From Tragulus kanchil (Eukaryota; Chordata; Mammalia; Artiodactyla; Tragulidae), in assembly GCA_022376925.1 (NCBI GenBank), contig JAIOJX010000004.1, positions 127,373,123 to 127,437,122 of the forward strand: DNA of 64,000 nucleotides. The letters are read 5' to 3'. Positions 50,601 to 59,600 of the stretch are shown here, in pieces. A program made the translations under genes and the position numbers. Every line of letters begins with the position of its first letter. The stretch's first letter is position 1. The notes below the pieces were generated by a model. The model made no database searches. It saw nothing but the letters and a program-made list of their open reading frames with translations, and was not told the DNA's origin.

Positions 50601-53600
50601 GCAGGCCACTTCTATTGGTCTTTCATTTATCTGTTTTCTTCTGTCTTTGTTCCTTGGCCCATGTGGGCCTCCCATCGCAGTGTCCTTTGTCGTCGCAGAG
50701 CACCGGCTCTGGGTGCATGCGCACCAGAGTTCCGGCTCGGTAATTGGACACATCTGTCCAGCCGCTCTACAGCACGTGGGATCTTCCCAGGCCAGGGATT
50801 GAACCGGCGCCCCTTGCACTACAAGGCGATGTCTTTACCCACTGGACCACCAGGGGAAGCCCGCCACATGCTTTTATCAGCAGCTTCTCCATGTATTCAT
50901 CATTCTTGCATATATTAATGACAAAATGCTTTTGTTTGCAAATAATGAGAAGGATCTTAATGTGATAGAGCACTGGACTGGGAATCAAGGACCTGGAGCC
51001 CAGTCCTGACCATGGAGTGACCCTGAGCAAGGCGTGTCTTTCTTCCATGCCATGGGTCACAGGGTGGCTCTACTTCCACGGTACCGAGGGCCGTCCAGAT
51101 TTATGCCAGTCTTCTGAGCACAGTTCTTAGTAGCATCCCCTTCACTGTGAGAAATGTCCTCGTCTGGATGATACCTTACGTGGTCACTGTAGCTACTGCT
51201 CCTAAAGACTCCTCATTATCTCATCAATAAAATAAGGGCTACTAATACCTAAAATTCTCATCTTAAAAATCAAATTTCAACTTTATTGTACATATTCTTG
51301 TACAGAGAACGTAGTCAGTAAACATCTGTTAAATAAATATTTGCCAAATAGCAAACATAGGATAACAAATCAAACAAGGGTTCAACTTTTAAAATATTAC
51401 TTTAATGAAATGAAATAAATGAAAGTGTCACCTTCCATTCTTTTCTTTGTTTCAATTCCCATCAGGGTTTTACAAATTCAGCTTTCACTTGCTTTTCTTT
51501 ACTTATATCTTGATCAGTATGTACCCTAAGTATCTCCTTAGAATTAATCTTTTCTTAGCAACTTCTCCCTTCTTTTTCCACGATAAATTTTAACTCCGTT
51601 TCTTTCACCTCCAGTGCATAGTGCTCTCTATCATCCCTCATAGTTTTACATTTCACTTCTAAAAAATCCTTATAAAATAACGTTAAAACATTAATTTACT
51701 TCTATCTATATGTAAGAGTGGAAAAATAAAGCTACTTAAGCAATTGATATGAAAGTACGATGTTTTCTGCAGTTAAATAAGACAGCTTTATTATCAAATT
51801 TTGAGTGGACATTTGTGACCAAATTACAAAAATTAAAAGAAGATTTCTCCCCCTAATTCACATGAAGGCATGTTCCCACCTCCCCCGGATGATGATATTT
51901 ATGATGGGATAGAAGAGGAGGACGCTGCTGATGGGTAAGAACAATCAGTGAATTGCCTTTTTTCAGGGTTGTGTATGCTAGAATTGTTACTAGTTTTGAT
52001 TTCTAGTTAGAATGAAAAGCAGAAAGTACCATTCCCTGGTACATTACCAAAAATTATTTGCATGTTTGATTAATAGCAATAGCAAATGAGGAATTATAAT
52101 ACCACATTTCAATTGAAGTGGTATATTGTTTGGAATATACCACTTGGAACCCTGACAACTATGTCAAAGATGTGAAATGGAAAAGGGGTCAGGGTTATAA
52201 GTATTCAAACTTTTCCCAACACTTGATTTATTAATCAATATGTCATTTTTATGACAATATCTGCAAAGTTCATAGTTGGATGGCTATCCTTTGTATAATA
52301 ATCATAGTTGTAGGAAATCCAAATAAATTAATAGTTGTAGGAAATCCTAATAAATTAAATAATTTATCAGTGGCTATATAAGCAACACTAAAAACTCAAT
52401 CCTTTAGGTGTTTAAACTTCTAAAGTGGTGAATTTTAAAATTTAAATACATATTTTAAAATTTTAATCTGGTAACAACTTACTTTTAATCATAGTAAAGC
52501 TAAGTTGATGTTTAAAACTTTTGATTCAGCTCACTAGTTTAAGAAACAAGAGAAATGTACCAAATAGGAAAAAATAACTTAATGATTTACCTAGTCACAG
52601 CAGTATTCAAACAAAAGACCATGACTTATAAACTTAATGGCTTCATCTTGTTGAATACAATAAGTAGCTTACAGCCTGAATGATCGACGTAATATAATTC
52701 TGAAAAAATCTGATCCATGCCTGCATGCTCCAAAGCTCCATGCTACAGGTTGAAGAGAAGAGTAACACCTGGTCCTGGGGGATTTTGAAGATGTTAAAGG
52801 GAAAAGATGACAGAAAGAAAAGTATACGAGAGAAACCTAAAGACTCTGAGTCAGACAATGATGAAGGTTCATCGTAAGAGCCAACCCACCACCAAATCCA
52901 GCGCACAATAACTACACTAATAATTTAATCAAATGTTACTAATATTTTATAACCAATAACCAAATTCTGACACTCTTAAGAAATTTTAATGTGTTTTTCC
53001 ATTAGTCATTCTAGTCTCATTTATTGTTCCATTTTTAAATTCATTTTTATTTAAACTCATCTACATTTTTAAATGAATTTACATAAGAGGAGCTCAATGT
53101 ATTTGAAAATCATCATATAGTTCAAAAATATATTTTGCTTTCCATCCAAGCATGCACAAGTTCTTACACACACACATTCATATACTCACCCACCGTTTAG
53201 TAGAACCTTTTTTTAAGCTGTAACATCAGATTTAAAAGTTCACAATTCCAACACCCCATTTTATTATGTAGTATTTTATACTGACTATTCCTTAAAATGT
53301 ACATTCTCTTTTCAAAGTTAATTGATAGAAAGGAAAGGACAAAATTTAGAATTTCTTTTCTCTAAGTACAGTATTCAAAGTCTTTGTAGCTTTCACAATA
53401 ATGATATATTAATTCCACTTGACTTACATATTTATCCCATACTAAAGTTATTCTAAGTATCTTCAGTTTGTATAAATAAAACTAAAGCATATATCTTATC
53501 TTTCTATCCAAAAATAATAATTTCATATAAGTTCAATGCATACAATTTGAAGGATCTTAATTACAAATTCTTACTGCTTTATATGTGCTATTAGATTCAC

Positions 53601-56600
53601 TGCACTTTAGCAGAAGTCTTTATAAGATGTCAATTTCACTTTAATTTTAAACCCTTTTGTGCCCTAAAAAGATACTTAAAGCATGCACTCAAACAAAAGA
53701 CCATGACTTATAAACTTAATGGCTTCATCTTGTTGAATACAATAAGTAGCTTACAGCCTGAATGATCGACGTAATATAATTCTGAAAAAATCTGATCCAT
53801 GCCTGCATGCTCCAAAGCTCCATGCTACAGGTTGAAGAGAAGAGTAACACCTGGTCCTGGGGGATTTTGAAGATGTTAAAGGGAAAAGATGACAGAAAGA
53901 AAAGTATACGAGAGAAACCTAAAGACTCTGAGTCAGACAATGATGAAGGTTCATCGTAAGAGCCAACCCACCACCAAATCCAGCGCACAATAACTACACT
54001 AATAATTTAATCAAATGTTACTAATATTTTATAACCAATAACCAAATTCTGACACTCTTAAGAAATTTTAATGTGTTTTTCCATTAGTCATTCTAGTCTC
54101 ATTTATTGTTCCATTTTTAAATTCATTTTTATTTAAACTCATCTACATTTTTAAATGAATTTACATAAGAGGAGCTCAATGTATTTGAAAATCATCATAT
54201 AGTTCAAAAATATATTTTGCTTTCCATCCAAGCATGCACAAGTTCTTACACACACACATTCATATACTCACCCACCGTTTAGTAGAACCTTTTTTTAAGC
54301 TGTAACATCAGATTTAAAAGTTCACAATTCCAACACCCCATTTTATTATGTAGTATTTTATACTGACTATTCCTTAAAATGTACATTCTCTTTTCAAAGT
54401 TAATTGATAGAAAGGAAAGGACAAAATTTAGAATTTCTTTTCTCTAAGTACAGTATTCAAAGTCTTTGTAGCTTTCACAATAATGATATATTAATTCCAC
54501 TTGACTTACATATTTATCCCATACTAAAGTTATTCTAAGTATCTTCAGTTTGTATAAATAAAACTAAAGCATATATCTTATCTTTCTATCCAAAAATAAT
54601 AATTTCATATAAGTTCCATGCATACGAATTTGAAGGATCTTAATTACAAATTCTTACTGCTTTATATGTGCTATTAGATTCACTGCACTTTAGCAGAAGT
54701 CTTTATAAGATGTCAATTTCACATAGCATCCCTAATTTTAAACCCTTTTGTGAGATACTAAAACAACACTCAATAAACAAGATACTTAAAGCATGACAAG
54801 CCTTCTCTTCATGTATCATTATTCAAATGCAGTCCTCACTTAGAAATAAAAGCCAGGATTTTTTTTTTGCTCACACACCAGCTAATTCTGATTTTAAATC
54901 ACTTGAACTAATGACCTCTCACGCTTTAGTGTTACTGTGCACCATTCTTCCAGTTACGTGTGTGTGTGTGTGTGTGTTTAAAGTTCAGAAAGTAATAAAA
55001 ATAAAGATCTTTTTTCTTGTGCAACTGAAAGTCACCCAATATGGATGTCAAATCACTTCTGTTAATAAGTTCTCACTATCTAGTGTCAGTGGATATTCCT
55101 CTCTTATTCGCCATTCTTCTGCTGAGGATATATATGTACATGTTATGGAACAATCTTATGTCATAGTATGATATTTTATGGTCACATAAAGATTCCTGTG
55201 ACATTTGTTGATTTTGACTCTGCATTTCTTTTCTTTGAGTCAAACAGTTTTGGTCCTGAGCTACACCACAATGCCTCCAAAATATTGAGATCATTTCCTT
55301 TACTCTGGTATGGTAATATCCCCAAACTTCATAGAACAAATCCAGAAATATTGTTCCAATGGCTGTGAGAAAAAGAAACCACTGGCTGTCTTGACTTCTG
55401 ACTCATTTGGACAACACCAGAGATCACAAAAAATTTGCTAAATTCCAGATTGATGGACAGAAACTTGGAACTTTGCAGAGAAATGGAGGATAAGAAAGGA
55501 ATAATACTCAATAGATTAATTAGCTCAAGGCTGTTACTTATTCATGCCTCTCCTAAATAAAAGACTCATTTTCTGTGTTTATATTGGTCTGATCATAACT
55601 ATGTTCTCATTTTCTTTCCAGTTTCCCTTCTCCTAAACAAGGGGGTAAGTAATAAAAGCAAATTATATCAATATATTTTATATCTTTTTGCAGATAGGGT
55701 AGTGGAAAGGATTGCCTTTGTCATGCTATCTGAATTAAAGCCCTGACTCTGAAAATAATAAATTGTGTAACCTTGTCAAGTAACTGCACCGGAGATGGCC
55801 ATTACTCAACAGTAAAATGGTGGAGAGGATGGATTTCAGTCATCCTAATTTTAAACCCTTTTGTTTGAGATACTAAAACAACAACTCAATAAACAAGATA
55901 CTTAAAGCATGACAAGCCTTCTCTTCATGTATCATTATTCAAATGCAGTCCTCACTTAGAAATAAAAGCCAGGATTTTTTTGCTCACACACCAGCTAATT
56001 CTGATTTTAAATCACTTGAACTAATGACCTCTCACGCTTTAGTGTTACTGTGCACCATTCTTCCAGTTACGTGTGTGTGTGTGTGTGTGTTTAAAGTTCA
56101 GAAAGTAATAAAAATAAAGATCTTTTTTCTTGTGCAACTGAAAGTCACCCAATATGGATGTCAAATCACTTCTGTTAATAAGTTCTCACTATCTAGTGTC
56201 AGTGGATATTCCTCTCTTATTCGCCATTCTTCTGCTGAGGATATATATGTACATGTTATGGAACAATCTTATGTCATAGTATGATATTTTATGGTCACAT
56301 AAAGATTCCTGTGACATTTGTTGATTTTGACTCTGCATTTCTTTTCTTTGAGTCAAACAGTTTTGGTCCTGAGCTACACCACAATGCCTCCAAAATATTG
56401 AGATCATTTCCTTTACTCTGGTATGGTAATATCCCCAAACTTCATAGAACAAATCCAGAAATATTGTTCCAATGGCTGTGAGAAAAAGAAACCACTGGCT
56501 GTCTTGACTTCTGACTCATTTGGACAACACCAGAGATCACAAAAAATTTGCTAAATTCCAGATTGATGGACAGAAACTTGGAACTTTGCAGAGAAATGGA

Positions 56601-59600
56601 GGATAAGAAAGGAATAATACTCAATAGATTAATTAGCTCAAGGCTGTTACTTATTCATGCCTCTCCTAAATAAAAGACTCATTTTCTGTGTTTATATTGG
56701 TCTGATCATAACTATGTTCTCATTTTCTTTCCAGTTTCCCTTCTCCTAAACAAGGGGGTAAGTAATAAAAGCAAATTATATCAATATATTTTATATCTTT
56801 TTGCAGATAGGGTAGTGGAAAGGATTGCCTTTGTCATGCTATCTGAATTAAAGCCCTGACTCTGAAAATAATAAATTGTGTAACCTTGTCAAGTAACTGC
56901 ACCGGAGATGGCCATTACTCAACAGTAAAATGGTGGGAAGAGGGAACTTTAATCTATCGATGACTTTTTAAACAGTTTTCTAGCCATAGGACCACTATGG
57001 AGAAAGGGACAAGTGAGTAGCGATAGACCCCCAGCATTCCTCATGGAGCCCACTGTGATTTAGTCAGATCTTGATCTGTTAGACTTCTGCATAAACATTT
57101 CTAAACACATGCCACATTATATGCCACCAAGATCCTTCTGAATCTAAATTTGAGTTTTTAAAATGTATCATTCATATTGCCTTTGGAACTGCTAATGCTA
57201 AAACTGGGTTTTTTTGTACAATTTTTTTTTGTGTGTGGGGGGGTATTCCAATAAGGAACCTTACCTAATTATCTTCTCATGGAGAAGGGAAGTATCTTCC
57301 TGTTTATAAACTGGTTTTTTAAATTATTTTTATTTCACTTATACAGAGTTTTGTTGTTTAAAACTATACATAAACCCAAATCAGTGTACAATTTTTTGTG
57401 TGTGTGTATTTTTTTCCTTTTTTTTTTTTAATTTTGCTTTTGTGCTTTTACAAAGTTTTGTTATTGACAGATATGTATAATCCCAGATTATCAGTGTACA
57501 ATTCTGATCATCTTATTTTTTATCCCTGCTGACACAGGTCTTTAATGGATTTTTCTTAAATTTACTTTGAACAAAATAAAATGTCTCAAAGAATATTCAG
57601 GGATTTTTTTAAAGTTTATTTTAATTTATGAATAAGTTGATTTTTAAAAGCCAAACACAAAGATAATATATCCTTCCAGACTATTTCACTTACTTTGTCT
57701 TCATCTTAACAATTTGAAAAGATGTAAGACTGTAACTCAAATTGATTGATAACTGATGATGAGCTTATATCTTAATCTATAATTTTTAAAGCATACTCAA
57801 GAAACTTATTTCCACAAAGAGGAGGTAGAAAAATGGAACAATTGTGATCAATTAAATAAAAAAAGTGTTGTTTTAATTTTCCTTTGTCCTCACATGTGTC
57901 CCAAGGGCATGTACGTGGAATAGTAATTTTTTCCCTTCTGAAAGTCAATGATATGTCATTATTTTTCACATATTTATTCTAGATTATTATAGTTGAACAG
58001 ATTTTATACTGTGAAGTTACTTCATCTGAGTGGGAGGAAAATACAGACACATAAATACAGCATATGTGTGTGTGTGTGTGTGTGTGTACATATATACAGA
58101 AAAAGGGCAGGAAGTTAAAGGAAATCAAATCCTTACGACTACCTGAGACCATTTTAAACTTTCTGTGATAATCATTCCTTAAAATGTCAAGTACTCCTTA
58201 AAGGGACTACTTGAAGTATACCTTCAAGTCATCTCTTCAGCTCAGTTTTCTGCGGGGCAACTTAAACATGTCTACAGATTGAGAAAGTCCTCCAGCCAGT
58301 TAAGGTTATAGCAACTTTTTAACCAATACTGATTCTCAAAACCTGCTGGTATCAGAGGTGTCTTTTATTTTAAGGTAGTGTCATGTATAATATTACTGTA
58401 AGGTATAAATTAATGAAGAACAAGTCAATGAGTAAAAAAGAGCTGTAGATAGATAGGTAAGTAGATACATAGATCAAGATGTAAATAAAGTGATAGATAT
58501 TATCAGAGCACCCTAAAGCCCATAAAAAATTTTATTTCAATCTTTACCTGCTTTTACCTGATGCCAGTGGCCAGTAATATTGACTTGCTTGTCAACAATC
58601 TGCTAATCCTGCCCTTCCCCATACTTGTGGATTTTCTAATAATCTCAGTCACTATTTCGAGGTTTTTTTTTTTTTTTTTAAAGTTTACTCATTTATTTAT
58701 TTGTGGCTGTTCTGAGTTTTCACTGCTGCCTCAGGCTCTTCTCTAGTTGCAAGGAGTGGGACTACTCTCTAGTTGAGGTAAGCAGGCTTCTTGTTGCGGT
58801 GACTTCTCCTGTTGTGGAACTTGGCCTCCAGGACACATGGGTGTCAATAGATGCAGCACATAGGCTCAATAGTTGCAGCTCAGAGGCTCTAGAGCACAGG
58901 CTCAATAGTTGTGGCTCACAGGCTTAGTTGCTCAACCGCATGTGGAATCTTCCCAGATTAGAGATCAAACCATTGTCTCCTGCATTGGCAGGCAATTGTT
59001 CACCACTGAGCTACCAGGGAAGCCCTATTTTGAGCTTTTATTTTCCCTGATAATCATTCTCACTGTTGTTGTTTAACCAAGCATCAAGGAAGATAAGAAC
59101 TTTGCCCTTTCAAAGAACAGGTGATGTGTCAGGAGAAATGCACAGACACCTCAGGAAAGTTCTTTTGTTATCCTCAGAACAATCTTTACATTAGAACCAT
59201 CATTGAATGCTCATTATCAAAATGCCCACTAACAGTGTTTCAATATTTGCTATTCTTTCATTAGATGTGGGAGATGAAGTTTATGATGATGTCAAGTACT
59301 CCTTAAAGGGACTACTTGAAGTATACCTTCAAGTCATCTCTTCAGCTCAGTTTTCTGCGGGGCAACTTAAACATGTCTACAGATTGAGAAAGTCCTCCAG
59401 CCAGTTAAGGTTATAGCAACTTTTTAACCAATACTGATTCTCAAAACCTGCTGGTATCAGAGGTGTCTTTTATTTTAAGGTAGTGTCATGTATAATATTA
59501 CTGTAAGGTATAAATTAATGAAGAACAAGTCAATGAGTAAAAAAGAGCTGTAGATAGATAGGTAAGTAGATACATAGATCAAGATGTAAATAAAGTGATA

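Larger units (their letters stand above)
49344..51643 (+). repeat. Tandem duplication 19 (period 1156)
   Basis: Positions 49344-50487 match 50505-51643, with a 17-base filler. The copies are nearly identical except for a cluster of differences inside the SINE at 50580-50700. It starts just downstream of a 23-nt exon, which is not duplicated. Confidence 0.95.
49318..51867. other. FYB1 intron between SHSQSGSG and FPPPP/YDGI exons
   Basis: Almost all of it is one duplicated block (49344-51643) carrying a minus-strand SINE and a MIR. The remaining 51644-51867 is plain AT-rich intron. Confidence 0.8.
52607..54796 (+). repeat. Tandem duplication 20 (period 1082-1110), cassette exon
   Basis: Positions 52607-53685 match 53689-54795. 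The tail of copy 1 (53641-53685) is a deletion-rich version of 54721-54795. It duplicates the 46-codon exon. Confidence 0.96.
51935..55621. other. FYB1 introns flanking the cassette exon
   Basis: Apart from the two cassette exon copies, this is AT-rich intron with no recognised repeat except a (TG)n run at 54957-54977. About 1.1 kb is second-copy sequence. Confidence 0.75.
54728..56936 (+). repeat. Tandem duplication 21 (period 1113-1116), FPSPKQG exon
   Basis: Positions 54728-55823 match 55841-56936. The start of copy 2 has several one-base indels. The 17-base filler resembles the true downstream sequence. It duplicates the 23-nt exon and a (TG)n run. Confidence 0.96.
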
